A stretch of 64,000 nucleotides of DNA from positions 3,782,001-3,846,000 of the forward strand of contig NZ_CP034279.1 of NCBI RefSeq assembly GCF_009739905.1, read 5' to 3'. The notes below the pieces were generated by a model, which was given only the letters and a program-made list of their open reading frames with translations, searched no databases and had not been told where the DNA came from. The translations under genes and the position numbers were made by a program. This document shows, piece by piece, positions 19,105-28,042 of this stretch; position 1 is the stretch's first letter; the number at the start of each line of letters is the position of its first letter. Source of the DNA: Streptomyces ficellus (lineage in GTDB: Bacteria; Actinomycetota; Actinomycetes; Streptomycetales; Streptomycetaceae).

Positions 19105-20022
19105 ATGTCCACGAAGACCACGTCCACGAACACCACGTCCACGAACACCACGTCCACGAACACCGTGTCCGCGCGCGAGACGTCCGCGCGCGAGACCTCC
19201 ACGCGCAAGCTCGCCGCGATGCTCGCCCGCGTCCTGTGGGCGGTCTTCGTCGCCCAGGCGGTCGCCGGGTTCTTCGTGGACCTGCCCTACAACTACTGGC
19301 TGGGCTGGCTCCCGCTGCTGGCCGCCGTCGCCATCGGCGCCGCACTGCGCGGCACCGACGAACGCCGCCACGCCCCGTGGGAGCAGGACGCCATCGAGGT
19401 CGCCCCGCCGGTCACCGGCACCTGGTCCGCGCTGAACAGCCCGGCGGACAAGGTGCCGAGCCACGGCACGCACCAGCTCGGCCAGACGTACGCGATCGAC
19501 GTCGTCGCCGAGCCGGAGGCGGGAGCCCGGCCGTCGTTCGCCTGGCTGTGGCCGGTCGCCCGCCGCAACGAGGACTTCCCCGCCTTCGGCGCCCCCCTCC
19601 TCGCCGTCGCGGACGCCACCGTGGTGCACGCCGAGGACGGCCAGCGCGACCACCTCAGCCGGGGCTCACTGCCCGCGCTCGTGTACTTCTTCCTGGTGGA
19701 GGGCATCTTCCGGAGCATCGGAGGCGCGCGCCGCATCATCGGCAACCACGTGGTGCTCGACCTCGGCGACGGTACGTACGCGGTCTACGCGCACGTCCAG
19801 CGCGGGTCGCTGCGGGTCCGCGCCGGAGACCGGGTGACGGCCGGGCAGCAGCTCGGCCGCTGCGGCAACAGCGGCAACTCCACGGAGCCGCACCTGCACT
19901 TCCAGCTCATGGACGGCCCCGACGCGCGCACCGCCCGCGGCCTGCCGTTCACCTGGCGGGGCGTCGGCGTCCCGGCGGGCGGCGAGACGTTCACCGTGGA
20001 ACCGGCCGGCGAACGCGTCTAA
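19105..20022 (+). CDS. Membrane-anchored M23-type peptidase
   Basis: A 305-residue LytM/M23-like protein, predicted to face the cell wall. The first 30 residues are a Ser/Thr repeat from a tandem ACGTCCACGAACACC-type DNA unit. Two hydrophobic segments (about 35-56 and 60-76) then anchor it. The peptidase fold follows, with LAVADATVVHAEDG, YAVYAHVQRGSL and GNSGNSTEPHLHFQL. The HxH of the last motif is present, but the upstream HxxxD pair is not clear, so catalysis is uncertain and a peptidoglycan-binding role is possible. It has its own GGGGAG ribosome binding site and shares the ArsR promoter. Confidence 0.8.
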   Translation: MSTKTTSTNTTSTNTTSTNTVSARETSARETSTRKLAAMLARVLWAVFVAQAVAGFFVDLPYNYWLGWLPLLAAVAIGAALRGTDERRHAPWEQDAIEVAPPVTGTWSALNSPADKVPSHGTHQLGQTYAIDVVAEPEAGARPSFAWLWPVARRNEDFPAFGAPLLAVADATVVHAEDGQRDHLSRGSLPALVYFFLVEGIFRSIGGARRIIGNHVVLDLGDGTYAVYAHVQRGSLRVRAGDRVTAGQQLGRCGNSGNSTEPHLHFQLMDGPDARTARGLPFTWRGVGVPAGGETFTVEPAGERV

Positions 20023-20423
20023 GCCGGCGTGTCCCAGAAGGCGTCGATCTCGTCGATGTCCTCCACGCACTCGTCGATGTCGGTCATCTTCCCGCCGACG
20101 ATCGTGATGATGAGCCCGCCCCTCATCTCGATCCCCCGGTCCCCGCGCTCGGCGAGCCACTTGTGCGCCGTCATCACGTGGCCCCGTCCGTCCACGTAGA
20201 CGCCGTGGACGTCGACGCGGAGCGACCCGCCGGACAGCTCGAAGAGCCTGCCGAACCGTTCCAGGACGTTGTCGCGGCCCTTGCAGTGGCCGGACACCTG
20301 GTTCGACCCCGGCAGGTGGGCGGCGCAGTCCGCCGTCATCAGGGACCCGAGGGCCGCCATGTCGCCCCTGGTGAACGCCTCGTAACCGCGGCGCACCAGG
20401 GCAGCGTCCGGGTGTTCGCTCAT
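20019..20423 (-). CDS. SnoaL-like/NTF2-fold protein
   Basis: A 134-residue member of the NTF2-like superfamily, starting MSEHPDAALVRRGYEAF. The pattern is an N-terminal helix, a GDMAALGSLMTADC loop, a central sheet with DVHGVYVDGRGHVM, and an ending of GLIITIVGGKMTDIDECVED. Such proteins act as small isomerases, cyclases or ligand-binding domains; no substrate can be assigned. The stop overlaps the stop of the convergent M23 gene by three bases, so there is no room for a terminator between them. Confidence 0.82.
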   Translation of the reverse strand: MSEHPDAALVRRGYEAFTRGDMAALGSLMTADCAAHLPGSNQVSGHCKGRDNVLERFGRLFELSGGSLRVDVHGVYVDGRGHVMTAHKWLAERGDRGIEMRGGLIITIVGGKMTDIDECVEDIDEIDAFWDTPA

Positions 20424-20507
20424 GGTCGTTCCCGCCTTTCGTACCCGTCGTTGCCGCCCTCTCCCATCGTCCGCCCGGACCCCGCCCCGTGCCACGCGGT
20501 GGCGGGC

Positions 20508-20513
20508 TAACCT
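20508..20513 (+). promoter_or_regulatory. -10 box of a leaderless promoter
   Basis: TAACCT ends six bases before the ATG of the maleylpyruvate-isomerase-like gene, with no ribosome binding site between. Confidence 0.5.
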
Positions 20514-20519
20514 CGCCCC

Positions 20520-21335
20520 ATGCCACCGGCCAGCAAGCGCACGCAGCGAACCCGCAGTTACGACCCGGCCAGGACCCGCGCCGCCGTGCTCGCCCAGTTC
20601 GACCACGTACGGCACCAGGTCCTCGCCCTCACCCCGGAGCAGCTCGCGCTGCCGACCCGGCTCGGGGAGTGGACGGTCCGCGAACTGGCAGCGCACTTCA
20701 CCATGGCGCTGCGCTCCGTGATCCGGGGCGTGGCCGCGCCCGCGCCCGCCACCCGCGACCTGACCCTGCTGGAGTGGCCGCTCGCCACCCGGAGGTTCGC
20801 CGGGGACGTCGACCACGACACCCGCGAGATCGCCGAGGCGGCGGCGGACACCCCGGCCGCGCTCGCCGCGCTGTACGAGGAGACCGGCCGGCAGCTCGCG
20901 GACGCCCTGGCGGCGGCGCCCGACGAGCGGCTGATCGTCACCCGCTTCGGTGGCGTGCGCCTCGGGGACTTCCTGGTCACCCGCACCGTCGAGCTGATCG
21001 TCCACACCGACGACCTGAACGACGCGACCGGGCTCGCCGTCCCGTTCGACCGCCGGGCGCTCGCCACCTGCACGCGCCTGCTCGCCGACGCGCTCGCCGC
21101 CAAGGCGCCGGGCGGCTCGGTCGAGGTGAGGGTGCCGCCGCACGCGGTGGTCCAGTGCGTCGAAGGGCCCCGGCACACGCGCGGCACGCCGCCGAACGTC
21201 GTCGAGACAGACCCGCTGACGTGGATCCGGCTCGCCACCGGGCGCACCTCCTGGGCGGACGCGCTGAACGCGGCCCAGGTCCGGGCGAGCGGCGAGCGGG
21301 CGGACCTGTCGGCCCACCTGCCGGTCCTGGGCTGA
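20520..21335 (+). CDS. Maleylpyruvate isomerase family (DinB-like) protein
   Basis: A 271-residue four-helix-bundle protein of the mycothiol-dependent maleylpyruvate isomerase family. The N-terminal domain has the [17 protein letters not shown] helix, whose His is a metal ligand in the family, and the [12 protein letters not shown] segment supplies further ligand positions. The C-terminal third resembles an SCP2-like domain with [12 protein letters not shown]. Many such proteins are thiol transferases or detoxification enzymes of unknown substrate. The gene is divergent from the SnoaL-like gene. Confidence 0.82.
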   Translation: MPPASKRTQRTRSYDPARTRAAVLAQFDHVRHQVLALTPEQLALPTRLGEWTVRELAAHFTMALRSVIRGVAAPAPATRDLTLLEWPLATRRFAGDVDHDTREIAEAAADTPAALAALYEETGRQLADALAAAPDERLIVTRFGGVRLGDFLVTRTVELIVHTDDLNDATGLAVPFDRRALATCTRLLADALAAKAPGGSVEVRVPPHAVVQCVEGPRHTRGTPPNVVETDPLTWIRLATGRTSWADALNAAQVRASGERADLSAHLPVLG

Positions 21336-21433
21336 CCCGGACCGCCCCGCCCCCGCCGTCCCCGGGCTGTCCCAACCCTCCCCCGTCCGGCCCCGGGGCG
21401 GAACCAGGTCCCCGCCCGGTCCGTCCCACCACC

Positions 21434-22309
21434 ATGCCGACGATGACGACGAAGCAGAAGAAGCAGCCGCACCCCGCCCGGGCCGCCGCCGCGCTCGTCC
21501 CGCTGCTGGCCCTCGCGCTCGCCGCCTGCGGCACCCAGACCAAGGACGGTTCGGGCGCGGGCGACGGCAGTAGTTCCGTACGCCCCGACGTGCCCGTCAC
21601 CGGGGTGCACTGGACCGTCGAGAGCGTCACCGCCGACGGCCGGAAGACCGCCGCCCCGGCGGGCGCCCACGTCACGATCGACGCCAAGGGCCGTGCCCAG
21701 GGCAACTTCGGGTGCAACCACTTCAGCGCCAAGGCGGCCGTCGAGGGCGACACGGTCACCCTCACCGACGCGACCATGACCGAGATGGGCTGCCCGGAGC
21801 CCCACCAGGGCTTCGAGGACGCCCTGAAGACCGCTCTGACGGGCAAGCTCAAGGCCGAGCTGAACGACGGCGCCCTCACGCTGACCAGCACCGGAGGCGA
21901 CACGATCCGGCTCAGCGAGCAGCCCCCGGCGCCGCTGGAGGGCACCAAGTGGACGGTGAACTCGCTGCTCGCCGGGCGGACCGCGACCTCCCTGCCGGCC
22001 GGGACCGAGGGCAAGGCGTCCCTCGTGTTCGGCAAGGACGGTTCCGTACGCGGGAACCTGGGCTGCAACCAGTTCAGCACCACCGTCACCACCGAGGGCT
22101 CGACGATGACGTTCGGCCGCGTGACCAGCACCCGCAAGCTCTGTGCCGCCCCGCAGATGGAGCTGGAGCGCGCCCTGCTCGAGGTGATGAAGGGCAAGGT
22201 CACCTACGCCCTGGACCACCGCAGCCTGACGGTCACCGCACCCGACACGTCGGGCTTCGTGGCGGGCGCGCCGGGCGAGCAGGCCGCGCAGGGGCACCCC
22301 AAGAAGTAG
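21434..22309 (+). CDS. META-domain lipoprotein
   Basis: A 291-residue secreted lipoprotein. A basic N-terminus (TKQKKQPHPAR) and hydrophobic helix lead to the lipobox LALAAC, with Cys33 as the lipidated residue. Two repeats of the META/HslJ-like domain follow. Each has the GNFGCNHFSA / GNLGCNQFST motif and a later Cys (MGCPEPH / KLCAAPQ) suited to a disulfide within each domain. HslJ relatives are linked to stress tolerance, but the role here is unknown. The start was set at the ATG nearest the signal sequence because the longer frame overlaps the preceding gene. Confidence 0.85.
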   Translation: MPTMTTKQKKQPHPARAAAALVPLLALALAACGTQTKDGSGAGDGSSSVRPDVPVTGVHWTVESVTADGRKTAAPAGAHVTIDAKGRAQGNFGCNHFSAKAAVEGDTVTLTDATMTEMGCPEPHQGFEDALKTALTGKLKAELNDGALTLTSTGGDTIRLSEQPPAPLEGTKWTVNSLLAGRTATSLPAGTEGKASLVFGKDGSVRGNLGCNQFSTTVTTEGSTMTFGRVTSTRKLCAAPQMELERALLEVMKGKVTYALDHRSLTVTAPDTSGFVAGAPGEQAAQGHPKK

Positions 22310-22678
22310 GCGGCCGGGAAGGGCGGCCGGGGAAGGGCAGCGGCCGGTCACACAGGACGCGGTCGGCCGGGCCGGCTGCGAGGTCCGTCACACCCGGCGG
22401 GCGGCGGGACGAGGCGGCCCGCCCCCGGACGCGGTGGAGCGGGGGTCCGTGCCGGCCCGGCGCGGCTCCGGGCGGTGCCCGGAGGGACCCGGCTCAGCCC
22501 CTGGTCAGCGCTTGATCGGCGCCCCGGCGACACCCGGTCCGGCGCCCGCGCGGCGCCTGACCAGCGGTCGGCCGGGGAACCCCGCGCACGAGCGGGGCCG
22601 GAACCGGCGCCTCCGTGGTCCGCTCCCCGTCCCGTCCCCAATTCGGACCAGTGGTCGATCTCGCCTACACTCGGTGGC
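22310..22678 (+). promoter_or_regulatory. Gap before purF, with leaderless purF promoter
   Basis: Most of this stretch is GC-rich with no supported gene. Near its end TTCGGA and TACACT are 18 bases apart, and TACACT ends seven bases before the purF GTG, so purF is probably leaderless. A small dyad GACCA-G-TGGTC lies in the spacer. I see no purine riboswitch. Confidence 0.55.
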
Positions 22679-24205
22679 GTGCCACGTGGTGACGGTCGAC
22701 TCAATCACGATCTGCTTCCCGGCGAAAAGGGCCCCCAGGACGCTTGCGGCGTCTTCGGTGTCTGGGCTCCGGGTGAAGAGGTCGCAAAGCTCACGTACTT
22801 CGGGCTCTACGCCCTCCAGCATCGGGGCCAGGAATCCGCGGGAATCGCGGTCAGCAACGGCTCCCAGATCCTCGTCTTCAAGGACATGGGCCTGGTTTCC
22901 CAGGTCTTCGACGAGACCTCTCTCGGTTCCCTCCAGGGTCACATCGCGGTCGGTCACGCCCGCTACTCGACCACGGGTGCCTCCGTGTGGGAGAACGCGC
23001 AGCCGACGTTCCGGGCCACCGCCCACGGCTCCATCGCGCTCGGCCACAACGGCAACCTGGTCAACACCGCCCAGCTCGCCGAGATGGTCGCCGACCTCCC
23101 GAAGACGGACGGCCGCGCCACGCAGGTGGCGGCCACCAACGACACCGACCTCGTCACCGCGCTCCTCGCGGGCCAGGTCGACGACGACGGCAAGCCGCTG
23201 ACCATCGAGGAGGCGGCCGCCAAGGTGCTCCCCGAGGTGATGGGCGCCTTCTCCCTCGTCTTCATGGACGAGCACACCCTCTACGCCGCCCGCGACCCGC
23301 AGGGCATCCGCCCGCTGGTCCTCGGCCGCCTGGAGCGCGGCTGGGTCGTCGCGTCCGAGTCCGCCGCCCTCGACATCTGCGGCGCCGCGTACGTCCGCGA
23401 GGTCGAGCCCGGCGAGATGATCGCCATCGACGAGAACGGCATCCGCACCTCGCGATTCGCGGAAGCGAAGCCCAAGGGCTGTGTCTTCGAGTACGTCTAC
23501 CTGGCGCGCCCGGACACCGACATCGCCGGCCGGAACGTGTACCTCTCCCGGGTGGAGATGGGCCGCAAACTGGCCAAGGAGGCGCCCGTCGACGCCGATC
23601 TCGTCATAGCGACGCCCGAGTCCGGCACGCCCGCCGCGATCGGGTACGCGGAGGCGAGCGGCATCCCGTTCGGCGCTGGCCTGGTGAAGAACGCGTACGT
23701 CGGCCGGACCTTCATCCAGCCGTCCCAGACCATCCGCCAGCTGGGCATCCGCCTGAAGCTGAACCCGCTGAAGGAAGTCATCAAGGGCAAGCGCCTGGTG
23801 GTCGTGGACGACTCGATCGTCCGCGGCAACACCCAGCGCGCGCTCGTCCGGATGCTCCGCGAGGCCGGGGCCGCCGAGGTCCACATCCGGATCTCCTCCC
23901 CGCCCGTGAAGTGGCCGTGCTTCTTCGGCATCGACTTCGCCACCCGCGCCGAGCTGATCGCCAACGGCATGACGGTCGACGAGATCGGCAAGTCCCTCGG
24001 CGCCGACTCGCTCTCGTACATCTCGATCGACGGCATGATCGAGGCCACCACCATCGACAAGCAGCGGCTCTGCCGCGCCTGCTTCGACGGTGAGTACCCG
24101 ATGGAGCTGCCGGACCCCGAGCTGCTCGGCAAGCAGCTCCTGGAGACCGAGCTGGCCGCCGGACCGGCCGCCACCGCCGCGGCCGACGCCCTCCGGCGCC
24201 CGTAG
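22679..24205 (+). CDS. purF: Amidophosphoribosyltransferase
   Basis: The committed first step of purine synthesis, PRPP plus glutamine to phosphoribosylamine. 508 residues from a GTG. A 22-residue propeptide precedes Cys23 of CGVFGV, which becomes the N-terminal nucleophile after cleavage. The phosphoribosyltransferase domain carries VVVDDSIVRGNT for PRPP. Four cysteines, in KGCVFEY, WPCFFGID and the LCRAC pair, match the [4Fe-4S] ligands of the Bacillus-type enzyme, so an oxygen-sensitive cluster is likely. A frame extension upstream passes through the promoter and is not used. purM follows at 45 bases. Confidence 0.96.
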   Translation: MPRGDGRLNHDLLPGEKGPQDACGVFGVWAPGEEVAKLTYFGLYALQHRGQESAGIAVSNGSQILVFKDMGLVSQVFDETSLGSLQGHIAVGHARYSTTGASVWENAQPTFRATAHGSIALGHNGNLVNTAQLAEMVADLPKTDGRATQVAATNDTDLVTALLAGQVDDDGKPLTIEEAAAKVLPEVMGAFSLVFMDEHTLYAARDPQGIRPLVLGRLERGWVVASESAALDICGAAYVREVEPGEMIAIDENGIRTSRFAEAKPKGCVFEYVYLARPDTDIAGRNVYLSRVEMGRKLAKEAPVDADLVIATPESGTPAAIGYAEASGIPFGAGLVKNAYVGRTFIQPSQTIRQLGIRLKLNPLKEVIKGKRLVVVDDSIVRGNTQRALVRMLREAGAAEVHIRISSPPVKWPCFFGIDFATRAELIANGMTVDEIGKSLGADSLSYISIDGMIEATTIDKQRLCRACFDGEYPMELPDPELLGKQLLETELAAGPAATAAADALRRP

Positions 24206-24250
24206 GACCACCCGCAATCCCTGCAGTACGACACGAAAGTTCTCACAGTC

Positions 24251-25330
24251 ATGTCTGAGACTGAGACCACCGGTGCCAGCTACGCAGCCGCGGGCGTCGA
24301 CATCGAAGCGGGCGACCGCGCCGTCGAGCTGATGAAGCAGTGGGTGAAGAAGACCCAGCGCCCCGAGGTCGCCGGCCTCGGCGGCCTCGGCGGATTCGCC
24401 GGCCTCTTCGACGCCTCCGCCCTGAAGCGCTTCGAGCGCCCGCTGCTCGCCTCCGCCACCGACGGTGTCGGCACGAAGGTCGACATCGCCCGCCAGATGG
24501 GCGTCTACGACACCATCGGCCACGACCTGGTCGCCATGGTCATGGACGACATCGTCGTCTGCGGCGCCGAACCGCTGTTCATGACCGACTACATCTGCGT
24601 CGGCAAGGTCCACCCGGAGCGGGTCGCCGCCATCGTCAAGGGCATCGCCGAGGGCTGCGTCCTGGCCGGCTGCTCCCTGGTCGGCGGCGAGACCGCCGAG
24701 CACCCCGGCCTGCTCGGCCCGGACGACTTCGACGTCGCCGGCGCCGGTACGGGCGTGGTGGAGGCCGACCGGCTCCTCGGCGCCGATCGCATCCGTACGG
24801 GTGACGCGGTCATCGCCATGGCGGCCTCCGGCCTTCACTCCAACGGGTACTCGCTGGTGCGCCACGTGCTGTTCGACCGGGCCGGCATGCGTCTCGACCA
24901 GCAGGTCGAGGAGTTCGGCCGGACGCTCGGCGAGGAGCTGCTGGAGCCCACCAGGATCTACTCGCTGGACTGCCTGGCGCTCATGCGGACGACCAACGTG
25001 CACGCCTTCAGCCACGTCACCGGTGGCGGCCTGGCCGCGAACCTCGCCCGGGTGATCCCGGACGGGCTGCACGCCACGGTCGACCGGTCGACCTGGTCCC
25101 CCGGCGCGGTGTTCGACCTGGTCGGCAAGGCCGGTCAGGTGGAGCGGCTGGAGCTGGAGAAGACCCTGAACATGGGCGTCGGCATGATCGCCGTCGTCCC
25201 CGCCGACTCGGCCGACGTCGCCCTGACCACGCTGGCCGACCGGGGTCTCGACGCCTGGGTCGCCGGTGAGATCACCGAGCGTGGTGAGCACACCACCGGA
25301 GCGACCCTGACCGGGGACTACGCGGTCTGA
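24251..25330 (+). CDS. purM: Phosphoribosylformylglycinamidine cyclo-ligase (AIR synthetase)
   Basis: Closes the imidazole ring of FGAM to give AIR with ATP. The 359 residues are standard for the family, with SATDGVGTKVDIAR near the N-terminus, MVMDDIVVCGAEPLFMTDY, GGETAEHPG, and the C-terminal GGGLAANLARVIP segment. It follows purF in the same direction and is closed by a perfect terminator, so purF-purM form an operon. The ribosome binding site is weak. Confidence 0.97.
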   Translation: MSETETTGASYAAAGVDIEAGDRAVELMKQWVKKTQRPEVAGLGGLGGFAGLFDASALKRFERPLLASATDGVGTKVDIARQMGVYDTIGHDLVAMVMDDIVVCGAEPLFMTDYICVGKVHPERVAAIVKGIAEGCVLAGCSLVGGETAEHPGLLGPDDFDVAGAGTGVVEADRLLGADRIRTGDAVIAMAASGLHSNGYSLVRHVLFDRAGMRLDQQVEEFGRTLGEELLEPTRIYSLDCLALMRTTNVHAFSHVTGGGLAANLARVIPDGLHATVDRSTWSPGAVFDLVGKAGQVERLELEKTLNMGVGMIAVVPADSADVALTTLADRGLDAWVAGEITERGEHTTGATLTGDYAV

Positions 25331-25339
25331 GCAGCACAG

Positions 25340-25370
25340 AACCCGGTCCGGGGAGGCCCCGGACCGGGTT
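25340..25370. terminator. 14-bp perfect stem terminator after purM
   Basis: AACCCGGTCCGGGG pairs with its exact complement across an AGG loop. It lies between purM and the convergent DUF3073 gene. Confidence 0.88.
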
Positions 25371-25385
25371 GGGTGAGTTCAGGCG

Positions 25386-25646
25386 TCAAGCACCGCGACG
25401 CTGTGACGACGGACCGGACTCCTCGTCCTCGTCGTCGTCATCGTTGTACAGCTCCGCGTAGCGGGCGTACGGGTCGTCTTCCTCGTCCTCGTCCTCGAAC
25501 GGCTCGCCATTCGGCGGCTGCGAGAGCGGTTGCGGAGTGGAAGCGCCCAGCTCGCTGGCCAGACGCGACAGGTCAGTCCCGCCGCTGTTGTACTTCAGCT
25601 GGCGGGCGACCTTCGTCTGCTTGGCCTTGGCCCGGCCGCGCCCCAT
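25386..25646 (-). CDS. DUF3073 family small protein
   Basis: An 86-residue protein, starting MGRGRAKAKQTKVARQLKY, with a strongly basic first half and a very acidic tail of Asp/Glu runs. This charge-split layout is conserved across actinobacteria next to purM, but no function is known to me. Its N-terminus could bind nucleic acid. A GAGGGGG ribosome binding site supports the start. Confidence 0.85.
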   Translation of the reverse strand: MGRGRAKAKQTKVARQLKYNSGGTDLSRLASELGASTPQPLSQPPNGEPFEDEDEEDDPYARYAELYNDDDDEDEESGPSSQRRGA

Positions 25647-25716
25647 GGCTCGACCCCCTCGGTGACGGGGCTCGACGGCCCCAGAGTCTTGACACGCGTT
25701 CATGAGTCGGAACGGA

Positions 25717-25730
25717 CTCTCCGCGGAGAG
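25717..25730. promoter_or_regulatory. 14-bp perfect palindrome upstream of the DUF3073 gene
   Basis: CTCTCCGCGGAGAG lies 71-84 bases before the DUF3073 start and may be an operator or part of the leader. No other role is evident. Confidence 0.35.
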
Positions 25731-25860
25731 ACCGGCCCGTAGGGCTTCAACGGTACCTGCTTCCGCGGCCATACGGTACGCCGCCCGCATCACGCGCCCC
25801 GGAGCAGGACCGACGAGGAGCCCCGTCCTCGCTGGTCAGCTGCGATTTTAACCTCTTCTC

Positions 25861-25932
25861 GCCGGTCGACCCGCCGACCGGCGTGAGCCATGTCTCGCTG
25901 AGGGCGGAACGGCTCACGCGGCCGACGGGTCG
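25861..25932 (-). terminator. Large imperfect hairpin after vdh
   Basis: Two arms of about 22 bases (CGACCCGCCGACCGG... and its near complement) pair across a 20-base loop shortly after the vdh stop. A smaller 8-bp stem is nested in the left arm. The likely vdh terminator. Confidence 0.6.
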
Positions 25933-25960
25933 AGGCTGTCAACCACGGCTCACCGGGCGG

Positions 25961-27043
25961 CTACCCGAGACGCGCCTCCGCCATGCGCTGCTCGGCGATC
26001 CGGTCGGCGGCGGCGGCCGGCGGAATCCCGTCTTCCTTCGCACGTGCGAATATTGCCAGCGTGGTGTCGAAGATCTTCGAGGCCTTCGCCTTGCACCGGT
26101 CGAAGTCGAACCCGTGGAGCTCGTCGGCCACCTGGATCACGCCACCGGCGTTGACCACGTAGTCGGGCGCGTAGAGGATCCCGCGGTCCGCGATGTCCTT
26201 CTCGATGCCCGGGTGCGCGAGCTGGTTGTTGGCCGCGCCGCACACCACCTTCGCCGTCAGCGCCGCCACGGACTCGTCGTTCAGCGCGCCGCCGAGCGCG
26301 CACGGGGCGTAGACGTCCAGACCCTCGGTGCTGATCAGCGCGTCGGTGTCGGCCACCACCGTGACCTGCGGGAACTTGTCGGTGATCCGGCGCACCGACT
26401 CCTCGCGCACGTCCGTGATGACGACCTCGGCGCCGTCCTGGAGCAGGTGCTCGACCAGGTAGTGGCCCACCTTGCCGACGCCCGCGACGCCGACCCTGCG
26501 GCCGTGCAGCGTCGGGTCGCCCCAGGCGTGCTGCGCGGAGGCCCGCATGCCCTGGAAGACGCCGTACGCGGTGAGGACGGAGGAGTCGCCGGCGCCGCCG
26601 TTCTCGGGGGAGCGGCCGGTGGTCCAGCGGTTCTCCCTGGCGACGACGTCCATGTCGGCCACGTAGGTGCCGACGTCGCAGGCCGTCACGTACCGGCCGC
26701 CGAGCGAGGCCACGAACCGGCCGTACGCCAGCAGCAGCTGCTCCGTCTTGATCAGCTCCGGGTCGCCGATGATCACGGCCTTGCCGCCGCCGTGCTCCAG
26801 CCCGGCCAGGGCGTTCTTGTACGACATCCCCCGGGACAGGTTCAGCGCGTCGGCGACGGCGTCTTCCTCGGAGGCGTACGGGTAGAAGCGGGTACCGCCG
26901 AGGGCCGGGCCCAGGGCGGTCGAGTGGAGGGCGATGACGGCCTTCAGGCCGGAGGCGCGGTCCTGGCACAGCACGACTTGTTCGTGGCCCCCCTGCTCCG
27001 ATCGGAACAGGGTGTGCAGGACGCCGTCGGTCACATCGGTCAC
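25961..27043 (-). CDS. vdh: Valine (branched-chain amino acid) dehydrogenase
   Basis: An NAD-dependent enzyme that deaminates valine, leucine and isoleucine to 2-oxo acids. In Streptomyces this feeds acyl-CoA starters for macrolide and polyketide synthesis. 360 residues from a GTG that follows a GGGAG ribosome binding site. It carries substrate-binding [12 protein letters not shown], Lys76 in [10 protein letters not shown], Lys88 in GGGKAVI, and the GVAGVGKVG Rossmann motif at about 185-193. Longer upstream frame overlaps the divergent gene. Between leucine and valine dehydrogenase, gene context as I know it in Streptomyces favours the latter. Confidence 0.93.
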   Translation of the reverse strand: MTDVTDGVLHTLFRSEQGGHEQVVLCQDRASGLKAVIALHSTALGPALGGTRFYPYASEEDAVADALNLSRGMSYKNALAGLEHGGGKAVIIGDPELIKTEQLLLAYGRFVASLGGRYVTACDVGTYVADMDVVARENRWTTGRSPENGGAGDSSVLTAYGVFQGMRASAQHAWGDPTLHGRRVGVAGVGKVGHYLVEHLLQDGAEVVITDVREESVRRITDKFPQVTVVADTDALISTEGLDVYAPCALGGALNDESVAALTAKVVCGAANNQLAHPGIEKDIADRGILYAPDYVVNAGGVIQVADELHGFDFDRCKAKASKIFDTTLAIFARAKEDGIPPAAAADRIAEQRMAEARLG

Positions 27044-27196
27044 GGTGGTGACTCCCAAGTACGAAGCGGCGGAGGAGGCCCTCCTGCGGGTGGGGAGGAC
27101 CTTGACGGCAAGAGGGTAAGTCCTACCTGCGCGTAGATGAGAGCCAGTGCCGCGGATCACCCCCTCGCGGAGTACGGGCGTGGAAGGATTCGTGAC

Positions 27197-28042
27197 ATGC
27201 CAGCCGTCTCCTCGGTCCTCGTCCCGTACGCGTCCTACCTGCGCGTGTACGAGCCGCTGGCGGCCTTTCCCGAGCCGGAACGCGGCCATTGGGCGCGCTA
27301 CGCCCGCCGCGGCACCTCGCCGACCGCCCAGGACGAGCTGCGCCGCTCGCTGGCGGACCTGCTGGCCACCCCGCCGGTCGCGGTGCCCGTCCAGGAGAGC
27401 GCCGACGCCTTCGTGCTGGAGGTGGACGGCGTGGTCTGCGTGTGCCCGTGGCGCACCCGGCTGCGCGGGTGGCTGGCCCTGGAGGAGCTGGCGGGCACGC
27501 TGCCGCCGACGGTGCTGGACGCGGCGGTGCCACCGGTGGTGCGGGGCCAGGCGGAGGCGGACTACGAGCGGTGGCGGGAGCGGAACCCGGACGCCCGGCC
27601 GTGGATCCGTACGGAGCTGTGGCAGGTGCCGGTGCGGTGGTTCGCCCTCTTCGCGGACGAGGACCGGGAGTACGTGGCGCCCGGCGGTCCCGGGAAGGCG
27701 CCGGTCCTGCGCTACCGGACGCCGATGGTGCAGGCGCGGCGACGGGTGGCGCGGGCGCTGAAGACCCTGCGCGAGGCGCTGGACGAGGGGCCGCTGACCG
27801 AGGGTCTGGTGGACGTGGGCAGGTGGCTGGAGGAGTTCCACCCGCGTTCGCTGGTCGAGCTGGACTACGGCGGTCTGGTGCACGCGCTGCCGGAGGAGTT
27901 CCTGGACGGGGACCGGTCGGCGGCGGACGTGGCCGCGGGTCTCGCGGCGCTGCGTGCCGGTGACGGCGCGGGGGCGGCCAAGGCGTACGAGCGGCTCACC
28001 GAGCGGTGGCGCGCGGTGCGCGCGCGGCAGCACGCCAACTGA
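27197..28042 (+). CDS. Conserved hypothetical protein
   Basis: 281 residues beginning [29 protein letters not shown], behind a GGAAGGA ribosome binding site. It is soluble, with no signal sequence, and rich in Leu, Arg and Trp. Recognisable landmarks are [31 protein letters not shown] and the helix-rich end. I recall a homologue in the same position, between vdh and bldC, in other Streptomyces, but no function. It is divergent from vdh over about 150 bases, so the two could share regulatory DNA. Confidence 0.75.
   Translation: MPAVSSVLVPYASYLRVYEPLAAFPEPERGHWARYARRGTSPTAQDELRRSLADLLATPPVAVPVQESADAFVLEVDGVVCVCPWRTRLRGWLALEELAGTLPPTVLDAAVPPVVRGQAEADYERWRERNPDARPWIRTELWQVPVRWFALFADEDREYVAPGGPGKAPVLRYRTPMVQARRRVARALKTLREALDEGPLTEGLVDVGRWLEEFHPRSLVELDYGGLVHALPEEFLDGDRSAADVAAGLAALRAGDGAGAAKAYERLTERWRAVRARQHAN

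Noticed and set aside
22475..22678. An upstream start for purF that adds 68 residues
   Set aside because: The extension runs through the putative promoter, is low-complexity, and the GTG start gives the normal propeptide before Cys23.
22310..22678. Purine riboswitch upstream of purF
   Set aside because: No purine-aptamer core motifs are visible and the start appears leaderless, leaving no room for an expression platform.
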